A stretch of DNA of 64,000 bases from contig NC_015953.1 in NCBI RefSeq assembly GCF_000177195.2, positions 4,650,001 through 4,714,000 of the forward strand. Reading direction: 5' to 3'. Under the pieces are notes generated by a model. The model was given only the letters and a program-made list of their open reading frames with translations. It had not been told where the DNA came from and made no database searches. How positions within the stretch are numbered: the stretch's first letter is position 1; each line of letters begins with the position of its first letter. Below, piece after piece: positions 41,218-49,878 of this stretch. The position numbers were made by a program, and so were the translations under genes. This stretch comes from Streptomyces sp. SirexAA-E. Its GTDB lineage: Bacteria; Actinomycetota; Actinomycetes; Streptomycetales; Streptomycetaceae.

Positions 41218-41664
41218 TCAGACGTCGTCCCGCAGGCGCGACACCAGGTACCCCGCCGCGCATCCCACGGCCGTCACCACGTTGGACATGAGCAGTCCCT
41301 CGGCGGCCAGGTGTTCCCACTGGACGGCCATGTTCAGGAGCTGGGCCGCGACCGGTACGGCTACGGCGGCGGCCAGGTGCCGGGGCGGTGAACGGCGGAA
41401 CGGCTCGCGGTGCGCACGGCAGGCGGCCCACGTCGCGAGCGCCAGGCACACCGCGTCGGGTATGTGGATCAGCAGCAGCCGCCCGCCGAACGTCTCCATC
41501 CGCTCCGGGGTCGCCACGTGCTCGTACACCACGGTCGCCTGGACGTACTCGGTCGCGACCAGCACGACGATGCCGGCGGCCCAGGCGCGGGCCAGGGCGA
41601 ACAGCGCGGCGCCCGGCTCGTCGTCGCGGCGGGCGGGGCCCCCGGGGTGGCCGTAGCGGGTCAT
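41218..41664 (-). CDS. Small polytopic membrane protein
   Basis: A 148-residue protein with four likely membrane helices (ALARAWAAGIVVLVATEYVQ, LLLIHIPDAVCLALATWAAC, HLAAAVAVPVAAQLLNMAV and LMSNVVTAVGCAAGYLVS). Basic N-terminus. The ATG at 41664 has GGAGG 10 bases upstream. No named family recognised. Possibly a DoxX-like or stress-related membrane protein, but this is not supported by motifs. Confidence 0.7.
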   Translation of the reverse strand: MTRYGHPGGPARRDDEPGAALFALARAWAAGIVVLVATEYVQATVVYEHVATPERMETFGGRLLLIHIPDAVCLALATWAACRAHREPFRRSPPRHLAAAVAVPVAAQLLNMAVQWEHLAAEGLLMSNVVTAVGCAAGYLVSRLRDDV

Positions 41665-41712
41665 GCGGGTCTGCCTCCGTGTCGGCGGGTGAGGGGCGGC
41701 GGCCGGTCCGGC

Positions 41713-41762
41713 TCCGGGCGGCTACCGCACCGTGACGTCCGGGCGGCTACCGCACCGTGACG
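41713..41762. repeat. 25-bp tandem duplication at the end of the lipoprotein gene
   Basis: The 25-bp segment at 41713-41737 is repeated exactly at 41738-41762. The inner copy contains the stop codon and last codons of the lipoprotein gene; the outer copy is a non-coding echo. It looks like a replication-slippage duplication. Confidence 0.9.
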
Positions 41763-42355
41763 CTCTCGACGATCCGGTCCAGGTCCGCCGCCGGAAGCGC
41801 CCCCTCGGCGGCGTCGATACGGACCGCGTAGGTCTTGCGGTGCGTGTCCAGACCCGTGATGATCACACCGGAGACCCGGGTGCCCTTCGGCGGGTTGTCA
41901 CCCTCGCCGCCCGAGGTGAACTCGAAGTCGACGCGCTTGGCGTCCCGTACGTCCTCGGGGCCCTCGACCCGCACGTCCGACTGCTTCGTCAGCCTCGATC
42001 CGAGGGCGACGCCCGCCTCGGCGCCGATCGCGGCCTGCTCGGCCGAGTCCGCGTCGGTGAAGTCCAGCTGCACGGTGAGCGTGCCCACCGTGCGGCCGTC
42101 CTCGGTCAGCCTGGCCTCGGCCGCGTTGTGCCGGTCGCGCTCGGCGTCGCTCCGGGCGCGGAAGGAGGGCGGGTGGGCGACGGAGACGGACGCGGTGGTC
42201 AGCTCGCCCCACCCCTCGGGCGCCTGGCCGGCGGCCTCGTCGTCTGCGCAGCCCGCCGCGATGAGCCCGACGGCGAGGAGGACGCAGGCGGCGGCGAGAG
42301 GGCGTCGCACGCCCCGCGTACGGGGGTGTCCGGGCCGGATTCCGGTGCTGTTCAT
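41747..42355 (-). CDS. Lipoprotein paired with the giant pilin-like gene
   Basis: A 202-residue lipoprotein: basic start, hydrophobic helix and lipobox GLIAAGC at about residues 30-36. The mature part has ELTTASVSVAHPPSFRA and a beta-rich domain with VDFEFTSGGEG. It resembles LpqN/LpqT-type small actinobacterial lipoproteins only in general pattern. It starts 25 bases after the pilin-like gene on the same strand, with CAGGAG upstream, so the two are an operon. It could be a surface partner or an immunity protein for the neighbouring large protein. Confidence 0.8.
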   Translation of the reverse strand: MNSTGIRPGHPRTRGVRRPLAAACVLLAVGLIAAGCADDEAAGQAPEGWGELTTASVSVAHPPSFRARSDAERDRHNAAEARLTEDGRTVGTLTVQLDFTDADSAEQAAIGAEAGVALGSRLTKQSDVRVEGPEDVRDAKRVDFEFTSGGEGDNPPKGTRVSGVIITGLDTHRKTYAVRIDAAEGALPAADLDRIVESVTVR

Positions 42356-42380
42356 GGCTGGTCGCTCCTGTCGGCGGTGA

Positions 42381-43943
42381 TCAGTCGGCACAGTAGGTGT
42401 ACGGGACGTACGCACGGCTGCCCCCGTTCGGCGCCCCGAGGAACTCCGCGCCGTCCAGCGTCTCCTCCTTCTTCTCCGTGGACACCGAGAACCCGACGCT
42501 CAGCCCCAGGTTCAGTTCGAACCCGTACTCGGCGGCCTCGGTCCGGCCGGTGTACGTCGTCCGGCTGGAGAGCCCGGAGTCGAAGAGCAGCTGCCCGAAC
42601 GGGTCGTCCGCGCCGGGCCGCGTCGTCGGGGCGCGGTCGCCGAACATGTAGCCGAAGGGCATGCCGTACTGCCCGCCACCGTCCAGCCACTCCTGTGCGG
42701 TCCGGCGGTCGGCGTCCCCCTCGGGGCCCGGTTTCAGGACGACGGAGTCGGTCACCACCTCGATGCCGCTCTCCGTGTCGCCGCCCTTGACGCTGCCGCC
42801 GCCGCCCCGCTTGCCGTCACCGGACGCGCCGTTGTCCACGCCGGCCCTGACTCCGTCCCTGGTGCCGCCCTTCTCCACGGTGCGGGTCATGTCGATCCGC
42901 AGGAGCTCGCCGGTCTTCTTGTCGTGGGTGACGGTGATGGACCCGGTCCGGGTGGTGGAGGCCGAGGCGTCGCCGCCGAACGGCCCGGCCTCGTAGGACG
43001 CCTTGGTCCCGTACTCGACCGCCGCCGAGTAGGTGTACGCCTTGGTGCCCGCGAAGTCGTTGTCCGTCCAGGTCACCTCGGGGGAGAACCTGAAGTTGCC
43101 GCCGAGGGCCGCGCCGAGCTTCTTCTCGTCGCCGGCGCCGATCTTGATGCCGGCCGAGGCGCTGGCCTCCAGCCCGACCTTGCCGTAGCTGATGTGCCGG
43201 TCGCCGAGCTTCTCGTCGATGCTCTCGCGGAGCCTGTCCTCCTCGGCTATGGGCCCCTTGCCGAAGAGGGCGAGGATGCCGTTGCCGAGTCCGCCGCCCT
43301 GTGCGCCGGAGTGACGGTTCGTCAGCTCGTAGGTCCTGAGCAGCTCGATGTCGTCGCGGAAGGCCTTGGCCTCCTCCTCGCTCGCGAAGACCCAGGTGTC
43401 GCCGTCGGTGACCTTGATGCCGGCCCCGAGCTCCACCTTGTCCGCGCCGAACCGGCCGACCTCGGCGCCGGGCTTCCAGTCCTTCCTGGCGGCGACGGAG
43501 GCGGCGTCGGTGAAGGTCATGGTGATCCGCTGGTCCTTCTCGTCGACCGTGCCGTCCCCGTTCATGTCCGTCCTGGACCGGAAGGTCTGCTGCTGGAAGC
43601 CGTACTCCTCGCCCCACTCGACGAACAGCACCCTGCCCTTGGCGCCGGCCTTGTCCGAGACGGAGGAGAGCTGGCAGAGCGGCGGTTCGTAGTCGGCGTC
43701 CGTGCGGGGCGCGGCGGTGTCCCGGCCGCCGCCGCAGTCGCCGAAGGTGACCGCGCACCGGAAGCGTTCGGCGATACGCCCGCCGACGCCGGTCGCCGTC
43801 AGGGCGCCCACGATCGAGGTGACCACCACGACCACGCCGACGTACTCGGTGGCGGTGGCGCCGCGGTCGTCGAACGGCAGGCCGTACCATTCCCTGCCGC
43901 CCCGGCGCCCGGCGACCGGCGGTATTCGCCCGATCTGATCCAT
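42381..43943 (-). CDS. Giant pilin-like protein with EF-hand-like loop
   Basis: A 520-residue protein beginning with a class III (Flp/TadE-type) signal: DDRG|ATATEY, with Glu and Tyr at +5/+6 after Gly28. A hydrophobic helix (VGVVVVVTSIVGALTATGVG) and IAERFRCAV follow. Flp pilins stop here, but this protein continues for 450 residues. A perfect EF-hand loop pattern lies at residues 126-137 (DMNGDGTVDEKD). Beta-rich segments follow (TYSAAVEYGTKASY, ELNLGLSVGFSVS). The C-terminal part is unassigned. The ATG at 43943 is preceded by GGGAG. It is divergent from the pilus operon and shares its N-terminal module with the toxin at 57056. Confidence 0.82.
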   Translation of the reverse strand: MDQIGRIPPVAGRRGGREWYGLPFDDRGATATEYVGVVVVVTSIVGALTATGVGGRIAERFRCAVTFGDCGGGRDTAAPRTDADYEPPLCQLSSVSDKAGAKGRVLFVEWGEEYGFQQQTFRSRTDMNGDGTVDEKDQRITMTFTDAASVAARKDWKPGAEVGRFGADKVELGAGIKVTDGDTWVFASEEEAKAFRDDIELLRTYELTNRHSGAQGGGLGNGILALFGKGPIAEEDRLRESIDEKLGDRHISYGKVGLEASASAGIKIGAGDEKKLGAALGGNFRFSPEVTWTDNDFAGTKAYTYSAAVEYGTKASYEAGPFGGDASASTTRTGSITVTHDKKTGELLRIDMTRTVEKGGTRDGVRAGVDNGASGDGKRGGGGSVKGGDTESGIEVVTDSVVLKPGPEGDADRRTAQEWLDGGGQYGMPFGYMFGDRAPTTRPGADDPFGQLLFDSGLSSRTTYTGRTEAAEYGFELNLGLSVGFSVSTEKKEETLDGAEFLGAPNGGSRAYVPYTYCAD

Positions 43944-44365
43944 TCGCAGAGCTCCCTTCGCGCCCGGCTGCCACCGCCGGCCGGACCCGGAGACTACGGA
44001 GAGGGACGGGGCGGGGCGTGGGCCCTGGGGCCCCAATCCGGGCCCACAGCGCCATCTGGGCCCGAACAGATGCCCCAGGAGGGGAAATGGTGGAGCGCTC
44101 TCACCGTGCTGACGTGGGAAAACGGGAACTCGATCAGGCCGATCCGGAAAGTCCGCGATTAAACCTCCGACTGCTATGGAATTCAACAAGCGGGAAACCT
44201 GGCCGATTCGCGGACAACAGGCCCTGTGCGGAAGTGCCGTGGCCTGTCTTACTGGGGACTGCGAGGTGTTCTCTGCATCCGGGTAGCTGGATAAAGTGCA
44301 GGAGCACGGAGCAGGAGCGATTGCGGCCGACGGCAGGCGGCGGCCGGAGCCGAACGGGGAACAGC
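43944..44365. other. 422-bp divergent control region of the pilus locus
   Basis: No gene is supported. It holds the promoters for the giant pilin-like gene (minus) and the pilus operon (plus). The only clear structure is the cluster of GGGCCC half-sites at 44019-44063. Confidence 0.6.
44019..44063. promoter_or_regulatory. GGGCCC palindrome cluster (site 1)
   Basis: TGGGCCC-TG-GGGCCCC (44019-44034) matches the 16-bp palindrome TGGGCCC-N2-GGGCCCA of this locus at 15 positions. Two extra half-sites follow: GGGCCCA at 44040-44046 and TGGGCCC at 44057-44063. The cluster is 75 bases upstream of the giant pilin-like start and about 300 bases upstream of the first pilus-operon gene. Confidence 0.6.
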
Positions 44366-45244
44366 GTGCCGACCGCTATAGCAGTGACCAGCGCCGACCT
44401 GGTCCTACCGCCCACGGACCAGCAGACGCCACCGGCCGTGGTCCTCCAGGCGCCGGGCGACCAGACGCTGGACCTGGCGCTGTCCGACATGCAATTACTG
44501 CTGGACCAGCACGGATACGTCATCGCCGTCTATCCGGCCAACATCGCCCCGGCCCACGAACGGCGGCTGCACACCATCCGTTCGGTGCTGGAGAGCGACC
44601 GGATCGCCCTGCTCAAGGTGGACCTCCCGCCGTTGGCCGTGGGCGTCCTGGTGCGCCAGCTGCGGCAGTTGTCCATCTGCGACTTCAGCGCCGGCGTCGT
44701 GGCGTCCGCCGCCAGGCTGCTGACCCACTACATCCACACCGGCGCCCTGCTGAACTCGGTCACCAAGCTCGACCGGGTCCCCGTCAGCCTCAAGACGCAC
44801 GCCAGGTCATGGGTGCCGGGCTCGCAGTTCGCGGTGCTGGCCAACCCCCGCCCACAGCTGATCAAGGTGGGTACGGGGGAGCTGGCCGGGCCGGACTTCG
44901 CGACCCATCTGCTGGTCGCCAAGGGGCAGCTCCAGTCGGACTGGGTGACGGAGACCATCGCGCCCGCCTGGCAGGTCCAGGCCGTGCACGAGGCGGCCCT
45001 TCCGGCGGATTCACCCGGCTGGTGGGGCACGGGGAAGATGATCGAATTCGCCGCCTTTCTGCCCGACATCTCGGTCGTCTACCAGCTGGTCTCCTCGGTC
45101 CGCCGGGAGGTGTGCACCTGGTGCGGCAATGAACTCCTCGGTGACCGCTGCGGGTTGTGTTCCGTTCCGCTGCGCACGCAGGAGAACCAAAGGCACACTT
45201 CAGGTGTCCTGACCCGAGGAACAGCCGTCCGGCAGAGCGGCTGA
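44366..45244 (+). CDS. Unknown protein with C-terminal zinc-ribbon, first gene of the pilus operon
   Basis: A 292-residue cytosolic protein. The body is alpha/beta (LSDMQLLLDQHGYVIAVYP, SDRIALLKVDLPPLAVGVL). The C-terminus carries two CxxC pairs, CTWCGNELLGDRCGLC, typical of a zinc-ribbon knuckle. No named family recognised. The GTG at 44366 follows CGGGGA. Its place before CpaB suggests a regulatory or assembly role in the pilus system. Confidence 0.75.
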   Translation: MPTAIAVTSADLVLPPTDQQTPPAVVLQAPGDQTLDLALSDMQLLLDQHGYVIAVYPANIAPAHERRLHTIRSVLESDRIALLKVDLPPLAVGVLVRQLRQLSICDFSAGVVASAARLLTHYIHTGALLNSVTKLDRVPVSLKTHARSWVPGSQFAVLANPRPQLIKVGTGELAGPDFATHLLVAKGQLQSDWVTETIAPAWQVQAVHEAALPADSPGWWGTGKMIEFAAFLPDISVVYQLVSSVRREVCTWCGNELLGDRCGLCSVPLRTQENQRHTSGVLTRGTAVRQSG

Positions 45245-45411
45245 CGACCGCGTCGCACCTTCCGGCCGCGATTCCCGAACGGCGAAAGCAGCGGCCCCGA
45301 CACGGAAAGCCGACGTCCCCGCGTCCCGCCGCACCGGTTCCCGACAGCACCGGTGCCTTACGACCCCCGCACACCCATCGGCCCATATCTCCCAACGAGG
45401 TTGCTCCGCTC

Positions 45412-46125
45412 ATGAATTCACGGCAACGCCGCGGCGTCATCCTGCTGCTCCTGTCGGTTCTGTGCGCCTTCGGCGCGTTCGCCGGTGTGCTGTCGGTGAT
45501 CAGTGACGTCAACGCGAAGGTGGGTCCCGAGGTCGCCGCCTACCAGGTGAAGACGGACGTGGCTCCGTACACCACCCTCGAACCGGGGCAGTTCGAGAAG
45601 GTCACGATGCCCAAGCGCTGGCTGTCCAGGAACGCCGTCACCGACCTCGCGGTCATCAACGGCAAGATCGCCGTCACCCGGCTCCACGCCGGGTCGCTCC
45701 TCCAGGACGACATGCTCGTCAAGCGCCCCAGGGTGGAGAACGGTGAGCAGGAGATAGCGATCATGATCGACGCGGCGACCGGGGTGGCGGGCAAGATCCG
45801 GCCCGGCAACCTCGTCAACATCTTCGCCACCTTCGCGGGGGAGAACGAGGGCGAGAAGGCCACCTCCCGCGTCATCGTCCCCAACGCCAAGGTCATCGAC
45901 GTGGGCGAGCTGACGGCCCTGGAACCCAAGAAGGACCAGCGCGGCAGCGGCCTGACCGAGGCGGTTCCGATCACCTTCGCCCTCAACACCACCGACGCCC
46001 AGCGCGTCGCCTACGCCGAGTCCTTCGCCGAACACGTGCGTCTGGCCCTGCTGCCCGAGAACAGCCCGACCACCCTGCGTCCCGGCGAGGGCAGCTACAG
46101 CCTCGACGAAGACAAGAACAAGTGA
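45412..46125 (+). CDS. cpaB: Flp pilus assembly protein CpaB (SAF domain)
   Basis: A 237-residue membrane-anchored periplasm-like-side protein. One N-terminal helix (GVILLLLSVLCAFGAFAGVL) is followed by a SAF domain with VKTDVAPYTTLEPGQFEKV and LLQDDMLVKRP, and a RcpC-like C-terminal part (QEIAIMIDAATGVAGKIRPGN). CpaB/RcpC proteins stabilise the Tad machinery in the envelope. The ATG at 45412 is 168 bases after the preceding gene. Confidence 0.87.
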   Translation: MNSRQRRGVILLLLSVLCAFGAFAGVLSVISDVNAKVGPEVAAYQVKTDVAPYTTLEPGQFEKVTMPKRWLSRNAVTDLAVINGKIAVTRLHAGSLLQDDMLVKRPRVENGEQEIAIMIDAATGVAGKIRPGNLVNIFATFAGENEGEKATSRVIVPNAKVIDVGELTALEPKKDQRGSGLTEAVPITFALNTTDAQRVAYAESFAEHVRLALLPENSPTTLRPGEGSYSLDEDKNK

Positions 46126-46132
46126 GGGCCGG

Positions 46133-47380
46133 ATGAGCACCAGAATCCTCCCGGCCGTCGGCGACCCCGACGCCGCCCGATCCATCACCACGCTGCTCAG
46201 CCAGCTCCCCGACGCGGAGCCGGCCGGGCCGCTGGGCGACTCGACCTCGCTGCTCGACACTCTCGCCGGGCTCGCGGCCGAATCGCTGGACGAGTTGCCG
46301 GAGGTCGTGCTGGTCCACGAACGGATCGGTCCGGTACCCGCCCTCGAACTGATCCGGGAGGTGGCCCTCCGCTTCCCGGCCGTCGGGGTCGTCCTGGTCA
46401 CCGCCGACGCGAGCCCCGGGCTCTACTCGGCGGCGATGGACTCCGGCGCACGCGGCCTGGTCGGCCTGCCCCTCTCGTACGAGGAACTCGCCCAGCGGGT
46501 CCAGGCGGCGGCCGGCTGGTCCGTCGGTGTGCGCCGTCACCTGGGGCAGGGCGCCGAGGTCTTCACGGGGCCCGGCGGCACCGTCGTGACGGTGAGCGGG
46601 GCGAAGGGCGGGGTCGGCACGACCGTCGTCGCGGTGCAGCTGGCGCTGGCGGCCAACGCGTCCGGGCACTCGGTGGCGCTCGTCGACCTGGACCTCCAGT
46701 CCGGGGACATCGCCTCCTACCTCGACGTGCAGTTCCGCAGGTCGATCGTGGACCTCTCCACCATCCAGGACATCTCACCCCGGGTCCTCCAGGACGCTCT
46801 GTTCGAGCACGACACCGGCATGGCGCTGCTGCTCGCCCCGGGCGACGGCGAGCGGGGCGAGGAGGTCAGCGACCGCGTCGTACGCCAGACGGTCAGCGCG
46901 CTCCGGCACCGCTTCGAGGTCGTGGTCGTCGACTGCGGTACGCACATGAACTCCGCCAACGCCGCCGCGATCGAGATGGCGGACCGGACCCTGCTGGTCA
47001 CCACCCCGGACGTGGTGACGGTACGGGCCGCCAAGCGCATGGTCCGGCTCTGGAACCGGCTCCAGATCCGTAAGGCCGAGGAGACGGTCACGGTCGTCAA
47101 CCGCCACACCCGCAACACCGAGATCCAGCCGCCGCTGATCGAGAAGATCACGGCGACCAAGGTGGCCCGGATCGCCGTCCCCGCGAACTTCAAGGAACTG
47201 CACGGCGCGGTGGACGCGGGGCGGATGCAGGACCTGGAGGCCAAGTCCACGGTGAAGCAGGCGCTGTGGTCGCTCGCGGGCGACCTGGGCCTGGTCAGGA
47301 GCGCCGAAGCCGCCGAGAAGCAGGGCCGGTTCAAGGGCGACCGCGGTGCGGTGGGCGGCCGGCGGGGGCGGGGCAGATGA
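46133..47380 (+). CDS. cpaE: CpaE-type ATPase of the Tad pilus (receiver-like plus MinD/ParA domain)
   Basis: A 415-residue protein. The N-terminal 130 residues form a degenerate receiver-like domain (VGVVLVTADASPGLYSAAMDSGARGLVGLPLSYEEL, written here in parts: VVLVTADASPGLYSAAM and ARGLVGLPLSYEEL). The C-terminal SIMIBI ATPase has the deviant Walker A SGAKGGVGTT (about residues 155-164) and VVVVDCGTHM. CpaE/TadZ localises the pilus machine to a cell site. It lies eight bases after CpaB. Confidence 0.9.
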   Translation: MSTRILPAVGDPDAARSITTLLSQLPDAEPAGPLGDSTSLLDTLAGLAAESLDELPEVVLVHERIGPVPALELIREVALRFPAVGVVLVTADASPGLYSAAMDSGARGLVGLPLSYEELAQRVQAAAGWSVGVRRHLGQGAEVFTGPGGTVVTVSGAKGGVGTTVVAVQLALAANASGHSVALVDLDLQSGDIASYLDVQFRRSIVDLSTIQDISPRVLQDALFEHDTGMALLLAPGDGERGEEVSDRVVRQTVSALRHRFEVVVVDCGTHMNSANAAAIEMADRTLLVTTPDVVTVRAAKRMVRLWNRLQIRKAEETVTVVNRHTRNTEIQPPLIEKITATKVARIAVPANFKELHGAVDAGRMQDLEAKSTVKQALWSLAGDLGLVRSAEAAEKQGRFKGDRGAVGGRRGRGR

Positions 47381-47468
47381 CGTACGGGGCGGGGCACGGC
47401 GCGAGGGCGGGCGAGGCGATCGGTGAAACCGGCAGCGGAGGCGTACGACCGAGGGGGACAGTTGCACC

Positions 47469-47933
47469 ATGAGACTTCCAGGAACGTGGCCGGCGACCGG
47501 CCCGGGAAGCGCGGCGAGGGACGGCACGCACGGCGCCGCGCCCGCGATCCACGCCGAGCGCCACGGCTGCCGGGGCGACCGCGGGCAGGCCGCGATCGAG
47601 TTCACCGGTACTCTCCCGCTCATCCTGGTCACGCTCGCCCTGCTCTGGCAGGCCGCCGTGATCGGGTACGCCTTCACCCTCGCGGGCAACGCGGTGGACA
47701 AGGCCGTCAGCGCGGCCACGACCACCGACGGAAGCCGCCAGGCGGCCTGCGTACGGGCGGGGCGCGAGGACCTGCCGGGTTCGTGGGCGGCGGACTTCTC
47801 GTGCGGTCGGGACGGCGACATGGTGAGGGCCGAGGTCGCGCTGAAGGTGCCGCTGCTCTTCCCCGGCGCCTTCAACCTGCCGTTCACGGTGCCGGCCGAG
47901 GCCGCCGCCGCAGTCGAGAGGCCGGGAGGGTGA
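47469..47933 (+). CDS. TadE-like pseudopilin (first)
   Basis: A 154-residue pseudopilin. The class III motif RG|QAAIEFTG (Glu+5, Phe+6) occurs after a 38-residue leader, followed by a hydrophobic helix (LPLILVTLALLWQAAVIGYA) and a small exported domain with two or three cysteines. A prepilin peptidase should cleave before QAAIE. The ATG at 47469 follows GAGGGGGACAG. Its stop overlaps the next pseudopilin gene start. Confidence 0.85.
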   Translation: MRLPGTWPATGPGSAARDGTHGAAPAIHAERHGCRGDRGQAAIEFTGTLPLILVTLALLWQAAVIGYAFTLAGNAVDKAVSAATTTDGSRQAACVRAGREDLPGSWAADFSCGRDGDMVRAEVALKVPLLFPGAFNLPFTVPAEAAAAVERPGG

Positions 47934-48430
47934 CGCCGACGAGGGCGTGTCCCGGAAACGGCGCCGTCCGCCCGACGGGCGGGTCCGACAACGCCGCGAG
48001 CGTGCGTGCCAGGCGTCGCCGGACCGGCGGGACTTCCGAAACACGCCCTGGGCGGGGCGGGCCCGCGGCCACGACCGGCACCGCCACCCGACAGCGCGGC
48101 CAGGCGGCCATCGAGTACGTGGGTGTGCTCGTCCTGCTCCTGGTCGTCGCCCTCGCGGTCGTCCAGCTCGGCATCGCGGTCTACGCCGCCCAGCAGGCCG
48201 GCACCGCCTCACGGGCGGCCGCCCGCGTCGCCTCGTTCGACGGCCAGGAGGGCAGGTACGACCAGGCGGGCCGGGCCGCCATGAGCGGCTGGCTCGCGGA
48301 CGACGCGTCGTTCACGCCGTCCGTGAGCGGCGACGCGATGACCGTCACCGTGAAGGTCCCGATCCCCACCCTGCTCCCCATGTTCAGCTTCGGGTCGGTC
48401 ACCAAGAGCGCCACCATGCCGCGCGACTGA
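47930..48430 (+). CDS. TadE-like pseudopilin (second)
   Basis: A 166-residue pseudopilin. It has a basic leader of about 58 residues, then QRG|QAAIEYVG, a hydrophobic helix (VLVLLLVVALAVVQLGIAVYA) and a small exported domain. The GTG overlaps the previous stop by four bases, and AGGAGGG-like sequence is present (GGGAGGGTG). TadE/TadF-type proteins are minor components of Tad pili. Confidence 0.85.
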   Translation: MTPTRACPGNGAVRPTGGSDNAASVRARRRRTGGTSETRPGRGGPAATTGTATRQRGQAAIEYVGVLVLLLVVALAVVQLGIAVYAAQQAGTASRAAARVASFDGQEGRYDQAGRAAMSGWLADDASFTPSVSGDAMTVTVKVPIPTLLPMFSFGSVTKSATMPRD

Positions 48431-48467
48431 CCGCCGTACCACCGCACCACATCAGGGAGTTGAGGAC

Positions 48468-49808
48468 ATGAGCCTGCGGGCGCGCATCACCGGTCCCGAA
48501 CCGGCGAACGGGGTGAGCGAAGAAGGCCGCCTGGTCGGGGTCTACCGCGCCAAGCTGCTGGAGGAGATCGACCTCGCGGAGATGTCGGCCCTCGCGGCCG
48601 CCGAGCGCCGTGCCCGCCTGGAACGGGTGCTCGGCCACATCATCAGCCGTGAGGGCCCGGTCCTCTCCTCCGTGGAGCGCTCGCAGCTCATCCGGCGGGT
48701 CGTCGACGAGGCCCTGGGCCTCGGCATCCTGGAACCGCTGCTCGAAGACGCCTCCATCAGCGAGATCATGGTCAACGGGCCGGAACAGGTCTACGTCGAG
48801 CGCGGCGGGCGCCTGGAACTCCTCCCGATGCGCTTCTCCTCCAACGACCAGCTGATGCAGACCATCGAGCGCATCGTCTCCACCGTCAACCGGCGCGTGG
48901 ACGAGGCCAACCCGATGGTCGACGCGCGCCTGCCCTCGGGCGAGCGCGTCAACGTGATCATCCCGCCGCTCTCCCTGAAGGGCCCGATCCTCACCATCCG
49001 GCGCTTCCCGAGGGCCTTCACGCTCCAGGAGATGATCGGCCTCGGCTCGCTCGACGAGCACATGCTGATGCTGCTCGCGGGGCTCGTCCGGGCCAAGTTC
49101 AACGTGATCGTCTCCGGGGCGACCGGCACCGGCAAGACCACCCTTCTCAACGCGCTGTCCGGGCTCATCCCGAACGGCGAGCGCATCGTCACGATCGAGG
49201 ACTCCGCGGAGCTCCAGCTCCAGCAGACCCACGTGATCACCCTGGAGAGCAGGCCGTCCAACGTCGAGGGCAAGGGCCAGATCACCATCCGGGACCTGGT
49301 CCGCAACTCCCTGCGCATGCGTCCCGACCGCATCATCGTCGGTGAGGTCCGAGGCGGCGAGACGCTTGACATGCTCCAGGCGATGTCGACCGGTCACGAC
49401 GGATCGCTCGCCACGGTCCACGCCAACAGCGCCGAGGACGCCCTGATGCGTCTGCAGACCCTCAGCTCCATGTCCGAGGTCGAGATCCCGTTCGTCGCGA
49501 TCCACGACCAGATCAACAGCGCCGTCGACGTGATCGTCCAGCTGACCCGCCACGCCGACGGCTCCCGGCGGATCACCGAGATCGCCGTCGTCGACTCGCA
49601 CGGCCGCGAGGACTACCGCATCGTCTCCGTGTGCCGGTTCAGGGCCCTCCCGATCGGCCCCGACGGGCGGGTCCACGGTGCCTTCGAGTACTACCCGCTG
49701 CCGCGCCGGGTCGCCGAGCGCCTCTACATGACGAACGAGGCCATCCCGGCCGCGTTCGGGGTCGCCCGGTCCGAGGAGCAGCTGGTCATGCGCCGCTCCA
49801 CCGCCTGA
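48468..49808 (+). CDS. cpaF: Pilus assembly/secretion ATPase CpaF (TadA)
   Basis: A 446-residue type II/IV-secretion-class hexameric ATPase that powers pilin extrusion. An N-terminal helical domain precedes EIMVNGPEQVYVERGG. The Walker A is SGATGTGKTTLLNAL (about residues 219-233), the Asp box TIEDSAELQL, Walker B RIIVGEVRGGE and the His box GHDGSLATVHAN. It is followed by the TadB and TadC genes on the same strand. Confidence 0.95.
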   Translation: MSLRARITGPEPANGVSEEGRLVGVYRAKLLEEIDLAEMSALAAAERRARLERVLGHIISREGPVLSSVERSQLIRRVVDEALGLGILEPLLEDASISEIMVNGPEQVYVERGGRLELLPMRFSSNDQLMQTIERIVSTVNRRVDEANPMVDARLPSGERVNVIIPPLSLKGPILTIRRFPRAFTLQEMIGLGSLDEHMLMLLAGLVRAKFNVIVSGATGTGKTTLLNALSGLIPNGERIVTIEDSAELQLQQTHVITLESRPSNVEGKGQITIRDLVRNSLRMRPDRIIVGEVRGGETLDMLQAMSTGHDGSLATVHANSAEDALMRLQTLSSMSEVEIPFVAIHDQINSAVDVIVQLTRHADGSRRITEIAVVDSHGREDYRIVSVCRFRALPIGPDGRVHGAFEYYPLPRRVAERLYMTNEAIPAAFGVARSEEQLVMRRSTA

Positions 49809-49878
49809 GGCCCCCGCGCCCCGTACCGCCCGCCGCCACCGCCACCGCCCGCCGCTCACCGAGAAGGTCCCGCCCGAC

